Below are positions 52,228-61,677 of a DNA stretch of 64,000 nt, piece by piece. The stretch is from Sphingomonas phyllosphaerae (GTDB lineage Bacteria; Pseudomonadota; Alphaproteobacteria; Sphingomonadales; Sphingomonadaceae): the NCBI GenBank assembly GCA_036946405.1, contig JAQIJC010000001.1, forward strand, positions 3,540,609 to 3,604,608, in the 5' to 3' direction. The notes beneath the pieces are model-generated. The model searched no databases. It saw only the letters and a list, made by a program, of their open reading frames with translations, and was not told the DNA's origin. Within the stretch, counting starts at the first letter, position 1; every line of letters begins with the position of its first letter. The position numbers and the translations under genes are program-made.

Positions 52228-53184
52228 TCAGCCCCTCTCGCCCGACCCGGTGACGCCGGCCGACCTGCCGTGATCCGCCCTATCCGCGCCGCGCGCATAA
52301 TCGTCCGCCATGCCGCCCTGCGAGCGCTGCCCGCTTTGCAGCTGCGCCACCTCGGTCGGGTGTGCGGCCGCATCGTCCGCGACACCGCGCTCCTGCGAGG
52401 CGACCGCCGCCCGGCCGCGCGGCCCGTTGAAATATTCCTGGATCCACGGATGATCCAGCGCCAGCAATTCGTCGATCGTCCCCACCGCGATCACGCGCTT
52501 GTCGGCGAGCACCGCGACGCGGTCGCAGATCGCATATAAGGTGTCGAGATCGTGGGTGATGAGGAACACCGTCAGCCCCAGCGTCTTCTGCAACGCCTTG
52601 GTCAGATCGTCGAACGCCGCCGCGCCGATCGGGTCGAGCCCCGCGGTCGGCTCGTCGAGGAACAGCAATTCGGGGTCGAGCGCCAGCGCGCGCGCCAGCC
52701 CGGCACGCTTCTTCATGCCGCCCGACAGCTCGGCGGGAAATTTCGGCCCGGCGTCGGCCGGCAGGCCGGTCATCACCACCTTGTACGACGCAATCTCGTC
52801 GAGCAGCGCAAGGTCGAGGTCGGGATAGAATTCGCGCAGCGGCACCTGCACATTCTCGGCGACGGTCAGCGTCGAGAACAGGGCTCCGCCCTGAAACAGC
52901 ACGCCCCAGCGCTTGCGGATCTCGACCGTGTCCAGCTCGCTGCGATCGAGCGTCGGCTCGCCGAACACCTCGACGACGCCGCGGCTCGGCGATTGCAGCC
53001 CAATGATCGAGCGCATCAGCACCGACTTGCCGGTGCCCGACCCGCCGACGACGCCGAGAATTTCGCCCCGCCGCACCTCCAGATCGAGGTTGTCGTGGAT
53101 CACCTGATCGCCGAACTCGTTGCGCAGCCCGCTCACCTTGATGATCGGCGCGCTGTCGGGGCGGCTGGCGTTGTGCTGCGGCAT
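52228..53184 (-). CDS. mlaF: ABC transporter ATPase MlaF
   Basis: 318 residues. The nucleotide-binding domain (about 10-250) has Walker A GGSGTGKS, the signature LSGGMKKRAGLARAL, Walker B LLFLDEPTAGLDP and the H-loop ITHD. A C-terminal tail of about 65 polar residues (VASQERGVADDAAAHPTEV) extends past the usual MlaF end and may be disordered. It powers phospholipid transport for outer-membrane asymmetry. The start overlaps the mlaE stop by one base. Confidence 0.93.
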   Translation of the reverse strand: MPQHNASRPDSAPIIKVSGLRNEFGDQVIHDNLDLEVRRGEILGVVGGSGTGKSVLMRSIIGLQSPSRGVVEVFGEPTLDRSELDTVEIRKRWGVLFQGGALFSTLTVAENVQVPLREFYPDLDLALLDEIASYKVVMTGLPADAGPKFPAELSGGMKKRAGLARALALDPELLFLDEPTAGLDPIGAAAFDDLTKALQKTLGLTVFLITHDLDTLYAICDRVAVLADKRVIAVGTIDELLALDHPWIQEYFNGPRGRAAVASQERGVADDAAAHPTEVAQLQSGQRSQGGMADDYARGADRADHGRSAGVTGSGERG

Positions 53185-54317
53185 CAGATCCAGCCGATCT
53201 GTTCGAAGAAGACGGCGAAGAACGCGTCGACCACGATCACCATGAAGATTGCCTGCACCACCGCTGACGTCGTCTTGAGGCCGACCTGTTCGGCGTCGCC
53301 CTTCACCTGCATCCCCTGGAAACAGCCGGCGACCGCAATGATCGCGCCGAACACCGGGGCCTTGATGAGCCCGACGAACACGTCAGTGATCGGCACCACC
53401 TCGCGGATGCGCGCGACGAACGCGACCGGCGGAATGTCGAGCGCGAACCAGCACAACAGCCCGCCGCCGATGATCGCGATAATCGATGAATAAAAGCCGA
53501 GCAGCGGCATCAGGATGATCGCCGCGATCGTGCGCGGCAGCACCAGCGCTTCCATCGGCGAGACGCCGATCGTGCGCATGGCGTCGATCTCTTCCGTCAG
53601 CTTCATCGTGCCGAGCTGCGCGGCGAACGCGGAGCCGGATCGCCCCGCGACCATGATCGCGGTCATCAACACGCCAAGTTCGCGCATCGTGATGCGCCCG
53701 ACGAGGTTGATCGTGAACGCTTCGGCCCCGAACTGCCGCAATTGCACCGCGCCCTGTTGCGCGATCACCACGCCGATCAGGAAGCTCATCAGGCCGATGA
53801 TGCCGAGCGCCGAAACGCCGACTACCTCGAACCGCTGCACGGTCGCGTTGAAGCGGAAGCGGCTCGGATGCCGCAGGACATGGCCGAACGCGATCACCGT
53901 CTCGCCCATGAAGGCCAGCAGGCCCAGCGCGGTGCGCGCCGAGTTCGACGTCGACTCGCCGATTTCCGCGAGCACCCGCCGGAAGGCGGAGCGCGATTGC
54001 GGGCGCATCTGCACCGGCTGATCGGCGGCCTGCACCTGTTCCAGTAGATTCTGCCCGTCGCCGCTCAACCCCTCGATCCGCGCGTCATGCTCCCGCGCGA
54101 AACGGTGGATCACCCATGCGCCGATCGTGTCGATCCGCTCGACCGCCGACAGATCGACGACGGAAACCTGCCCGCCCTGCTTCTCCAATCGGCTCGGAAG
54201 ATCGCCCAGCCGCGCCAGCGACAGGTCGCCGGTCACCCGCAACACCTGCCCGCCGCCCGCGCGGGCACCGTCTTGATCGATACTGAAATCGGCAGCCGCA
54301 CTCATCGGTCGATCCAT
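53184..54317 (-). CDS. mlaE: MlaE-type permease with N-terminal STAS domain
   Basis: 377 residues. A STAS domain (about 15-105, VVDLSAVERIDTIGAW), like MlaB, is fused to the MlaE permease (about 130-377), which contains SFLIGVVIAQQGAVQLRQFGA, VGRITMRELGVLMTAIMVAG and EEIDAMRTIGVSP, the hallmark of the family. The fusion explains why no separate mlaB gene is present. First gene of the operon; ATG 54305 is a shorter alternative. Confidence 0.92.
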   Translation of the reverse strand: MDRPMSAAADFSIDQDGARAGGGQVLRVTGDLSLARLGDLPSRLEKQGGQVSVVDLSAVERIDTIGAWVIHRFAREHDARIEGLSGDGQNLLEQVQAADQPVQMRPQSRSAFRRVLAEIGESTSNSARTALGLLAFMGETVIAFGHVLRHPSRFRFNATVQRFEVVGVSALGIIGLMSFLIGVVIAQQGAVQLRQFGAEAFTINLVGRITMRELGVLMTAIMVAGRSGSAFAAQLGTMKLTEEIDAMRTIGVSPMEALVLPRTIAAIILMPLLGFYSSIIAIIGGGLLCWFALDIPPVAFVARIREVVPITDVFVGLIKAPVFGAIIAVAGCFQGMQVKGDAEQVGLKTTSAVVQAIFMVIVVDAFFAVFFEQIGWI

Positions 54318-54393
54318 GCGGCAAAGCTCATCCGGTCACAAGCGCCCAGCACGCCAATCGTTCCGCGCGCGTACCACATTTGTGATCGCTCGC

Positions 54394-55644
54394 TCACAAG
54401 GACACATCGATCGTGTGGATGACCACGCCGACCATGCCGCCGACCAGCGTGCCGTTGATGCGGATGAACTGCAGGTCCTTGCCGACCGCATTCTCGAGTC
54501 GCTGCGTCACGGTCTGCGCATCCCAGCCGCGCACCGTCTCCGACACCAGCCGCACGATCGCGTCGCCGTAATCGGCCGCCGCGCCAACCGCCGCGCGGCG
54601 CACGAAGCGATTGATGATCCGCCCCAGCCGCGGATCGTCCTGCAAGGTCGCGCCCAGTTGATGCAACGCCTCCCCCAGCTTGCCCGCCATCAACGCATCG
54701 GGGTCGCGCGCGGCGCGCAGCATCGCGGCGCGCGCCTGTTCCCAAAGCCCGTTGATCCAGTCCTGCATCGCCGGATTCTCGAGCAGCTCGATCTTCACCG
54801 TCTCCACCCGCGCGCGCATCTCTGGATCGTGCTGGAGCCGCTCGGCGACGCCCGCCATCGCCTCCTCGACCTTCAGGCGCAGCGGATGCTCGGGATTGTC
54901 GGCCATCTCCGCGACCAATTTGTCGAGCCCGTCGATGATCTTGTTGGCCAGCGTCTCGTCCAGCCCGGTCCAGCGCAGCACCGTGCCGGCGCGGTCGTGC
55001 ACGATTGTGCGGATCAGATGCTCGTTCGACCCCAGCGCGCCGCGCATCCAGCGCACCAGCGCATCGATCACGGGGCGATGCCGCTCCTCCGCCATCGCCG
55101 CCGCCAGCGCGCGGCCCAGCATCGGCGACAGCTCGGTCTCGCGCACGCGCGTCACCATCATCGCGCGCACCATCCCGCCCAGCCGCTCCTGGTCGAGCGC
55201 CTGCAACACCTCGGTCGCGAGCCGCGAGATGCCGCGTGTCAGCCGGCTGCCCCCTGCCCCGCGCGGATTGGCGAGCCACCGCCCCGCCGCCGCGGCGACG
55301 TCGATCCGCTGCATCCGCCGCGCGACCACCGCCGGGATCAGGAAATATTCGCGCAGGAATTGCGCGAGCTGATCGCCGATCCGGTCCTTGTTGCGCGGGA
55401 TGATCGCGGTATGCGGGATCGGCAGCCCAAGCGGATGGCGGAACAGCGCGGTCACCGCGAACCAGTCCGCCAGCCCGCCGACCATCGCCGCCTCGGCAAA
55501 GGCGCGGACGAACCCCCAGGCCGAATGCCGCGGCTCCAGCGCGCGCGTCGCGAAGAACGCCGCCGCCATCGCCACCAGCAACAGCCCCGCGACGCGCCGC
55601 ATCCTTACAAGGGCGGCAGGCGGAGGGGCGACACGGACGATCAT
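54394..55644 (-). CDS. DUF445 family membrane protein
   Basis: 416 residues. An N-terminal helix pair (RRVAGLLLVAMAAAFFATRAL; WGFVRAFAEAAMVGGLADWFA) with the family motif LADWFAVTALFRHPLG, then IPHTAIIPRNKDRIGDQLAQF, marks DUF445 (YjiN-like). A long amphipathic helical region follows and a C-terminal anchor (FIRINGTLVGGMVGVVIHTI) ends the protein. Function unknown; probably inner-membrane with a large soluble domain. It is upstream of mlaE on the same strand with a 76-bp gap, so co-transcription is possible. Confidence 0.88.
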   Translation of the reverse strand: MIVRVAPPPAALVRMRRVAGLLLVAMAAAFFATRALEPRHSAWGFVRAFAEAAMVGGLADWFAVTALFRHPLGLPIPHTAIIPRNKDRIGDQLAQFLREYFLIPAVVARRMQRIDVAAAAGRWLANPRGAGGSRLTRGISRLATEVLQALDQERLGGMVRAMMVTRVRETELSPMLGRALAAAMAEERHRPVIDALVRWMRGALGSNEHLIRTIVHDRAGTVLRWTGLDETLANKIIDGLDKLVAEMADNPEHPLRLKVEEAMAGVAERLQHDPEMRARVETVKIELLENPAMQDWINGLWEQARAAMLRAARDPDALMAGKLGEALHQLGATLQDDPRLGRIINRFVRRAAVGAAADYGDAIVRLVSETVRGWDAQTVTQRLENAVGKDLQFIRINGTLVGGMVGVVIHTIDVSL

Positions 55645-55731
55645 CCCCGTAACAATCCCCGATCGCCCGCGAAGTTCAAGTGCAGAAGGCTGCCCCTACG
55701 CAGAGACGATAGGCCTTCGATCCCGGAAAAG

Positions 55732-55827
55732 CCCCTCCCCTTCAGGGGAGGGGATGGGGTGGGGCAGTTCCGCAGGCATTGGCTCGGTGAGACACGCCCA
55801 CCCCCAGCCCCTCCTCTGAAGGGGAGT
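55732..55827. repeat. MITE-like inverted repeat (CCCCTCCCCTTCAGGGG type)
   Basis: Left arm 55732-55763 contains the hairpin CCCCTCCCC-TTCA-GGGGAGGGG and a G-rich tail. The right arm 55797-55827 is its inverted, slightly diverged copy. They are about 33 bp apart, between the DUF445 start and the RND stop. Such elements are common in sphingomonad intergenic regions; here it may end the RND transcript. Confidence 0.65.
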
Positions 55828-55832
55828 TACCC

Positions 55833-58800
55833 CTACTCCGCCGGATGCGACCCCTCTCCCCGGAACGGGATCCGTCCATGCGGCGCACCGATCGCATCTT
55901 GCGGCGAGTGCTCGATCACCGGACCCTCGTCGCCCGGACGATAGGTCAGCAACCGCCGCCCCAGCCACGGCCCGACGCGCCGCTCGACCCCGATCGCCAG
56001 CGAGAAGGCCGCGGGCACGATCAGCAGCGTCAGCAGGGTCGAGACGATCAACCCGCCGATCACCACGATCCCCATCGGCGCGCGCGACGCCCCGTCGCCC
56101 GACAGCGACAGCGCGGTCGGCACCATGCCCGCGACCATCGCGACGGTGGTCATCACGATCGGCTGCGCGCGCTTGTGCCCGGCATCGACGATCGCGTCAT
56201 AGGACGGCACGCCCGCCTGCATCTCCTCCAGCGCGAAGTCGATCAGCAGGATCGAGTTCTTGGCGACGATCCCGAGCAGCATCAGCAAGCCGATGAACAC
56301 CGGCATCGACAGCGGATTGCCGGTCAGCCGCAGCGCGATCAGCCCGCCGAGCGGCGCAAGCGTCAGCGACGCCATGTTGACCAGCGGCGGCAATAGGCGG
56401 CGGTACAGCAGCACCAGCACCGAGAAGACCAGGAACACGCCCGCCACCACCGCGACGATGAAGTTCTGGAGCATCTCCATCTGCCACTTGGCCTGGCCGA
56501 CGCTCAGCTCGCCCACGCCCAGCGGGAGGTTCTTCATCGCCGGCAACTGCTTCACCTTGGGCAGCATCACGCTGATCGTCTGGCCGGGGCTCAAATCGGC
56601 ACCGACCGTCAGCTGGCGTTGCTGGTTGATGCGCTGGATACGCGTCGGGCCGGAGCCGAAGCCGATCTCCGCGACCACGCTCAGCGGCACCGAACCGCCG
56701 GTCAGCGTCTGCACCGGCAAATTCTGGATCGTCGCCAGCCGCGAGCGCGAACTCTGCTCCAGCGCGACGCGGATCGGGATCTGCCGGTCGTTGAGCGAGA
56801 AGCGTGCGCTGTTCTGGTCGATGTCGCCGATCGTAGCGATGCGGATCGCATTCGACAGCGCCGACGTCGTCACCCCCAGGCTGGCGGCGAGATCGAGCCG
56901 CGGCTTGATGATGATCTCCGGCCGGTTGAGATCGCCCGCGATGCGCGGCGCGAGCAGCCCCGGCACCGTCCCCATCTCCTTGACCAGCCGGTCGGCGGCT
57001 TGTCGCAGCACGACGGGATCGTCGCCGCCCAGCGTGATCGAGACGTCGCGGTTGTTGTCGCCCCAGCCGAACTGCGACTGGAAATTGACCCGCGCGTCGG
57101 CGATCTTCGCCAGCTCCGGCGCCAGCGCGCGCTCGAACTCGGTCGAGGTCTTCTCTCGCTTCTCGCGCAATTGCGCGGTGACGCGGCCCGATCCGACCAG
57201 CGTTCGGGTATAGATGCTCTCGACCTCGGGCTGCTTGCTGAGCACGGCATAGACCTGATCGACCACGCCCTGCGTCGTCTGGAGCGTGCTGCCCGGCGGC
57301 ATCGTGATCGTCACGGTCGAGCGCGGCATGTCGCGCGCCGGCTGGAAGGTCAGCGGCGAGGTCGCGAACATCGCGATTGTCGCCACGAACGCCAGCACGC
57401 CCGCGCCGATCATCCACACGCGGTGATCGCGCCAATAACCGACGACGCGGTGCACCCCGCCCTTGGCGCGCGCGCGCACCGCGCGGGTGCTGTCGAGCGT
57501 CCAGATCAGCAGCTTTTGATAGGTGTCGAGCAGCCAGCCGCCGCCATGTTCGACATGCCCGCCGGCCTTCAGGAAATAGGCCGCGACCATCGGGGTGATG
57601 AGCCGCGCCACCGCGAGGCTCATCAGCACCGCCGCGACGACGGTCAGCCCGAAATTCTTGAAGAACTGCCCGGCGATCCCCGGCATCAGCCCGACCGGCA
57701 GGAACACCGCGACGATCGCCATCGTCGTCGCCAGCACCGCGAGGCCGATCTCGTCGGCGGCGTCGATCGACGCCTGATACGCGCTCTTGCCCATGCGCAT
57801 GTGGCGTACGATGTTCTCGATCTCGACGATCGCGTCGTCGACCAGCACGCCCGCGACTAGGCTGAGCGCCAGCATCGTCATGTTGTTGAGCGTGAAGCCC
57901 ATCAAATCCATGAACCAGAACGCCGGGATCGCCGACAGCGGGATCGCCAGCGCCGAGATGATCGTCGCGCGCCAGTCGCGCAGGAAGAGGAACACGACGA
58001 TCACCGCCAGGATCGCGCCCTCGATCATCGCGTGGATCGCGGTCTTGAATTGCTCCAGCGGATATTTCGACCCGTCGAGCCGCATCTTGAAGCGGACCTG
58101 CGGGTTGCGCTTCTCCAGCGCTTCCAGCTTCGCCTTCGCCTCGCGGAAGACGGTGACGTCCGAATAGCCCTTGGCGCGCGTGAAATCGAACGACAGCGCC
58201 TGCCGCCCGTCGACCGACGCGGCGGAGCGCTGCTCGGCATATAGGTCGCGGACCGTCGCGACGTCGGACAGCCGCACCGTGCGGCCGTTGCCGACGTTGA
58301 TCTGCAACTGGCCCAGCTCATAGGCGGTATGCGCATTGCCCAGCACGCGCACCGATTGCTCCGCGCCCGCGATCTCGGCGCGTCCGCCCGGCGCGTTGAG
58401 GTTCACCTGCCGCAATTGCGCGTTGATCTGGCTTGCGGTCAGCCCCTGCGCGGCGAGCCGTGCGGGGTCGAGGATCACGCGGATCTCGCGGCTGACCCCG
58501 CCGTTGCGCGTCACCCCGCCCATGCCGGGCACCGACATCAGCTCCTTGGTGACGGTATTGTCGATGTACCAGCTGAGCTGTTCCAGCGTCATGTCGGTGC
58601 CGACCGCGGTGTAGCTGCCGAGATCGTTGTCGTTGATCTTCACCCGCGCGACCTGCGGCTCGAGGATCCCCTCGGGCAAATTGCCGCGGATTTGCGTGAT
58701 CGCGTCGCGCGCCTCGTTCACCGCGCGGTCGATCGGGGTGCCGATGTCGAGCTGGACGATCGTCGTCGACGTACCCTCCGACACGAACGACTGGATCTCG

Positions 58801-59042
58801 TCGATCCCCTCCAGCGAACGCACCGCCGCCTCGACGCGCTGCGTGACCTGCGTCTCCAGCTCGCTCGGCGCCGCACCCGGCTGGGTAATGTCGATCGAGA
58901 CGATCGGGAAGTCGATGTCGGGCTGTTCGTTGATGTCCATCCGCACGAAGCTGACGATCCCGGCGACCGTCAGCATCAGGAACAGGACGATCGACGGCAC
59001 CGGGTTGCGGATCGACCAGGCGGAGATGTTGCGAAAGCCCAT
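55833..59042 (-). CDS. RND efflux pump permease (AcrB/MexF family)
   Basis: A 1069-residue inner-membrane proton-driven exporter with the usual 12-helix, two-large-loop layout. The N-terminus is WSIRNPVPSIVLFLMLTVAG; the porter region has QPDIDFPIVSIDI. The proton-relay Asp pair is in LVAGVLVDDAIVEIENI, and the second half has LLMLLGIVAKNSILLIDFA. Length and motifs match multidrug or metabolite exporters of the HAE-1 type. It is transcribed 13 bp after its membrane-fusion partner. No outer-membrane TolC-type gene is nearby. Confidence 0.93.
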   Translation of the reverse strand: MGFRNISAWSIRNPVPSIVLFLMLTVAGIVSFVRMDINEQPDIDFPIVSIDITQPGAAPSELETQVTQRVEAAVRSLEGIDEIQSFVSEGTSTTIVQLDIGTPIDRAVNEARDAITQIRGNLPEGILEPQVARVKINDNDLGSYTAVGTDMTLEQLSWYIDNTVTKELMSVPGMGGVTRNGGVSREIRVILDPARLAAQGLTASQINAQLRQVNLNAPGGRAEIAGAEQSVRVLGNAHTAYELGQLQINVGNGRTVRLSDVATVRDLYAEQRSAASVDGRQALSFDFTRAKGYSDVTVFREAKAKLEALEKRNPQVRFKMRLDGSKYPLEQFKTAIHAMIEGAILAVIVVFLFLRDWRATIISALAIPLSAIPAFWFMDLMGFTLNNMTMLALSLVAGVLVDDAIVEIENIVRHMRMGKSAYQASIDAADEIGLAVLATTMAIVAVFLPVGLMPGIAGQFFKNFGLTVVAAVLMSLAVARLITPMVAAYFLKAGGHVEHGGGWLLDTYQKLLIWTLDSTRAVRARAKGGVHRVVGYWRDHRVWMIGAGVLAFVATIAMFATSPLTFQPARDMPRSTVTITMPPGSTLQTTQGVVDQVYAVLSKQPEVESIYTRTLVGSGRVTAQLREKREKTSTEFERALAPELAKIADARVNFQSQFGWGDNNRDVSITLGGDDPVVLRQAADRLVKEMGTVPGLLAPRIAGDLNRPEIIIKPRLDLAASLGVTTSALSNAIRIATIGDIDQNSARFSLNDRQIPIRVALEQSSRSRLATIQNLPVQTLTGGSVPLSVVAEIGFGSGPTRIQRINQQRQLTVGADLSPGQTISVMLPKVKQLPAMKNLPLGVGELSVGQAKWQMEMLQNFIVAVVAGVFLVFSVLVLLYRRLLPPLVNMASLTLAPLGGLIALRLTGNPLSMPVFIGLLMLLGIVAKNSILLIDFALEEMQAGVPSYDAIVDAGHKRAQPIVMTTVAMVAGMVPTALSLSGDGASRAPMGIVVIGGLIVSTLLTLLIVPAAFSLAIGVERRVGPWLGRRLLTYRPGDEGPVIEHSPQDAIGAPHGRIPFRGEGSHPAE

Positions 59043-59055
59043 GACGTCCCGTCCT

Positions 59056-60234
59056 TTACTGCGCGGGGGTCGGTTTGGCGCGCTGCGGACGCACCGTCTG
59101 GCCGGGGTTCAGGAAGGCGCCGGCCGATTGCACGACACGCTCGTCGCCGTTCAGTCCGCTGGCGATCGCGACGCGATCGTCGGCGACCGTGCCCAGCGTC
59201 ACCGCGCGCCGCTCGACCTTGTTCTGCGCGTCGACGAGATAGACGTAATTGCCCTTCTCGTCACTCAACAGCGCCGATTGGGGCAGCTCTGGCTGGCGCG
59301 CGCCGCCCGCGGTGATCGTCGCGCTCGCGAAGCCGCCGGGGCGCAGCGCCGGGTCGTAGGACAGCTTGATCCGCGCGATCCCCTGCCGCGTCTGCGGGTC
59401 GATCACCGGCGCGACTTGCCAGACGCTGCCCGGGAAGGCGCGCGTGTCGCCGACCGGCACCACCTTCGCGGGCGAGCCGACGCGCACCACCTGTAAATCG
59501 CTCTCGGCGAGCTGCGCGCGCATCTCCATCTCGCCGCCTTTGGCCATGCGGAACAACATTCCCGACCCCGAGCTGACGATCTGCCCCGGCTCGACGCCGC
59601 GCGTCAGGATCAGCCCGGCGGCGGGCGCGCGGATGTCGAGCCGTGCGTTACGCGCGCGTTGCTCGGACAAGGTCGCCTGCGCCACCTGCAATCGCGCGCG
59701 CGCCGCGTCGCGGGTCGCGATGCGACGCTGGACGTCGGCCTTGGAGATGAAGCCGCGATCGACGAGGCTCTGCGCACGCTCCAGCTCGGCCTGCGCGAGC
59801 GTCAGGTCGGATTTCGCGACGTTGATCTGCGCCGCGAGCGATTGCGCGGTCTGCGCCTGCACCGATCGGTCGATCGTCGCAAGCACCTGCCCGGCGCGCA
59901 CCCACTGGCCGGGCTCGACCAGCACGCGGCTGACCATCCCGCCCTCGCCCGCAACGCCGACCGGCATTTCACGCGTCGCCGCCAGCGTGCCGGTCGCGCT
60001 GATGATCCGCGACACCGACTGGGCGCCCGGCACGATCACCGTCACCGCAGGTGCCTGACTGGCGGCGGTGGCGGGTGGCGCTTCGGCGGGCTTGGGACGC
60101 AACACATACCAGGCGACCGCCGCGGCGATCAGCGCCACCAGCCCGACGATCAGCAACCAGCGACGCCGCGTGCGTGGCGAGCGATCCTCCAGCACCAGCT
60201 GTTCGCCCTGCATCTCCCCGCCCTGGTACGTCAT
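59056..60234 (-). CDS. RND efflux periplasmic adaptor (membrane fusion protein)
   Basis: 392 residues; one N-terminal membrane helix (RRWLLIVGLVALIAAAVAWYV). The lipoyl/barrel-sandwich region (GMVSRVLVEPGQWVRAGQVLA, LDIRAPAAGLILTRGVEPGQIV) brackets a coiled-coil hairpin (about 125-185). Beta-barrel and membrane-proximal domains follow. It bridges the RND permease to an outer-membrane channel. First gene of the two-gene operon, with an AAGGGG ribosome site and a perfect 6-1-6 palindrome 22 bp upstream. Confidence 0.93.
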   Translation of the reverse strand: MTYQGGEMQGEQLVLEDRSPRTRRRWLLIVGLVALIAAAVAWYVLRPKPAEAPPATAASQAPAVTVIVPGAQSVSRIISATGTLAATREMPVGVAGEGGMVSRVLVEPGQWVRAGQVLATIDRSVQAQTAQSLAAQINVAKSDLTLAQAELERAQSLVDRGFISKADVQRRIATRDAARARLQVAQATLSEQRARNARLDIRAPAAGLILTRGVEPGQIVSSGSGMLFRMAKGGEMEMRAQLAESDLQVVRVGSPAKVVPVGDTRAFPGSVWQVAPVIDPQTRQGIARIKLSYDPALRPGGFASATITAGGARQPELPQSALLSDEKGNYVYLVDAQNKVERRAVTLGTVADDRVAIASGLNGDERVVQSAGAFLNPGQTVRPQRAKPTPAQ

Positions 60235-60255
60235 GATTCCCCTTTCGCGCCCCGG

Positions 60256-60268
60256 CGTGTATTACACG
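60256..60268. promoter_or_regulatory. perfect palindrome in the efflux-operon promoter
   Basis: CGTGTATTACACG is a perfect 6-1-6 inverted repeat 22 bp upstream of the adaptor start. Its size and place suit a repressor of TetR or MarR type controlling the pump. No regulator gene is adjacent. Confidence 0.45.
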
Positions 60269-60400
60269 CATACGTCACCGTGACAAGCGGCGCGCGGTTG
60301 CGGTGCGTCATATCGCCATTGAAACGGCCTGTCCCGTTCATCTTGCATTCCGACGCACGCTGGCAGGGGAACATTTACTTGAGTTAGGGGAGTTTTTCGC

Positions 60401-61132
60401 ATGAACCGAATGATGCCCGCGCTGATGCTGTCAGCCGCCGCCATGCTGGCGGTGCCGGCCGCGGCGCAGGTCGCGCTGCCGATGGCGACGGTCGTCCCGG
60501 ACGGGACCGTGCTGGACGTCACCGCCACCGGGCGCGTGTCGCGCACGCCGGACCTCGCCACGATCACCGCGGGTGTCGTGACGCAGGCGCCGGTCGCCGC
60601 CACCGCACTGTCGGAAAATGCGCAGCGGATGGATGCCGTCATCAAGGCATTGAAGGCGGCCGGGCTTGCCGCGCGCGACCTGTCGACCAGCAACGTCGCG
60701 CTCTCGCCGCAATATCGCTATCAGGATGGCAAGCCGCCGGTCGTAACCGGCTATCAGGCGAGCAATTCGGTCGCGATCCGCTTCCGCGATATCGCAAAGG
60801 CCGGCGCGGTGCTCGATGCACTGGTGCGCGCGGGCGCCAACCAGATCGATGGGCCGAACCTGTCGCTTTCCGATCCGGACGCCGCGCTGGACGAAGCGCG
60901 GACGCAGGCGATCGCCAAGGCGCGGACGCGCGCCGAACTTTATGCCAGGGCCGCGGGCCTGTCGGTCGCGCGGATGGTCGCGATCAACGAGGCGGGCGAG
61001 AATGCCGGCGACCGACCGCGCCCGATGCCGATGATGGCGCGCGCCGCCGTGCAGTCGGACGCGGAAACCGTCGTCCTGCCCGGCGAAACCGACGTGACCG
61101 CCAGCGTCAACGTCCGTTTCCTGCTGAAGTAA
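60401..61132 (+). CDS. SIMPL domain-containing periplasmic protein (DUF541)
   Basis: 243 residues with a signal peptide (MNRMMPALMLSAAAMLAVPAAA). The DUF541/SIMPL fold is recognised from DVTATGRVSRTPDLATITAGV, NAQRMDAVIKALKAAGL and the C-terminal TVVLPGETDVTASVNVRFLLK. Members form periplasmic oligomers; function unclear, linked to oxidative stress or membrane proteins in some bacteria. Divergent from the RND operon across 166 bp and followed by a dispersed palindrome. Confidence 0.88.
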   Translation: MNRMMPALMLSAAAMLAVPAAAQVALPMATVVPDGTVLDVTATGRVSRTPDLATITAGVVTQAPVAATALSENAQRMDAVIKALKAAGLAARDLSTSNVALSPQYRYQDGKPPVVTGYQASNSVAIRFRDIAKAGAVLDALVRAGANQIDGPNLSLSDPDAALDEARTQAIAKARTRAELYARAAGLSVARMVAINEAGENAGDRPRPMPMMARAAVQSDAETVVLPGETDVTASVNVRFLLK

Positions 61133-61144
61133 TCACCCTCCGTC

Positions 61145-61163
61145 ATCCCGGACTTGATCCGGG
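61145..61163. repeat. second copy of the ATCCCGGA palindrome
   Basis: ATCCCGGA, 5-nt loop, TCCGGG, related to the copy at 50559. It lies 13 bp after the SIMPL stop and may help end its transcript. Confidence 0.6.
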
Positions 61164-61200
61164 GCGACGAACACAGACGCTCGATCGCTCGACCTCGATA

Positions 61201-61232
61201 AAACAAAAGCGGCCGCCCGTCTCCGGGCGGCC
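61201..61232 (-). terminator. intrinsic terminator of the GlsB gene
   Basis: GGCCGCCCG / CGGGCGGCC form a perfect 9-bp stem with a 4-nt loop. On the minus strand it is followed by GCTTTTGTTTTAT, a real T-tract, 31 bp after the stop of the gene at 61263. The clearest intrinsic terminator in the window. Confidence 0.85.
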
Positions 61233-61262
61233 ACCTTGTCGCACGATCGTGGTCGTGTGCGA

Positions 61263-61520
61263 TTACCGCACGCGGCCGCGACGCGCCAGATTAACGATCG
61301 CCAGCAGGATAACCGCACCCAGCAGCGAAACCAGGAACGAGTAGATCGTCAGCGGTGCGTTGTTGATCGAACCGCCCGAGAAGATCAGACCGCCGAGGAA
61401 CGCGCCGACGACGCCGACCACGATGTTGAGGAAGATACCCTGCTGCGCGTCGGTGCGCATGATCATGCTGGCCAGCCAGCCGATGACACCGCCAATGATA
61501 AGCCACAGAATGATACCCAT
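61263..61520 (-). CDS. GlsB/YeaQ/YmgE-family stress-response membrane protein
   Basis: An 85-residue, three-helix inner-membrane protein. The family pattern is complete: GIILWLIIGGVIGWLASMIM, the central GIFLNIVVGVVGAFLGGLIF and the C-terminal helix with a basic end (NLARRGRVR). Often induced by general stress and present in several copies. Monocistronic with a strong terminator. I could not identify a convincing general-stress promoter upstream. Confidence 0.92.
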   Translation of the reverse strand: MGIILWLIIGGVIGWLASMIMRTDAQQGIFLNIVVGVVGAFLGGLIFSGGSINNAPLTIYSFLVSLLGAVILLAIVNLARRGRVR

Positions 61521-61677
61521 GATACTACTCCCCTCAGATGCGCCCGGAGTGGCTGCTCTGGCGGGAATTACTCACGAACCCGGTACATTGTTCCGGTCGC
61601 GTAACCCGGATCGTGATTACGTTTGCGCACGCCGCCCCATCCGCCTGTCTCGACGCGGGACGACGTGCGACAAGGGG

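Noticed and set aside
54316..55944. 542-codon plus-strand frame over DUF445
   Set aside because: His/Arg-rich shadow translation, antisense to a gene with clear family motifs.
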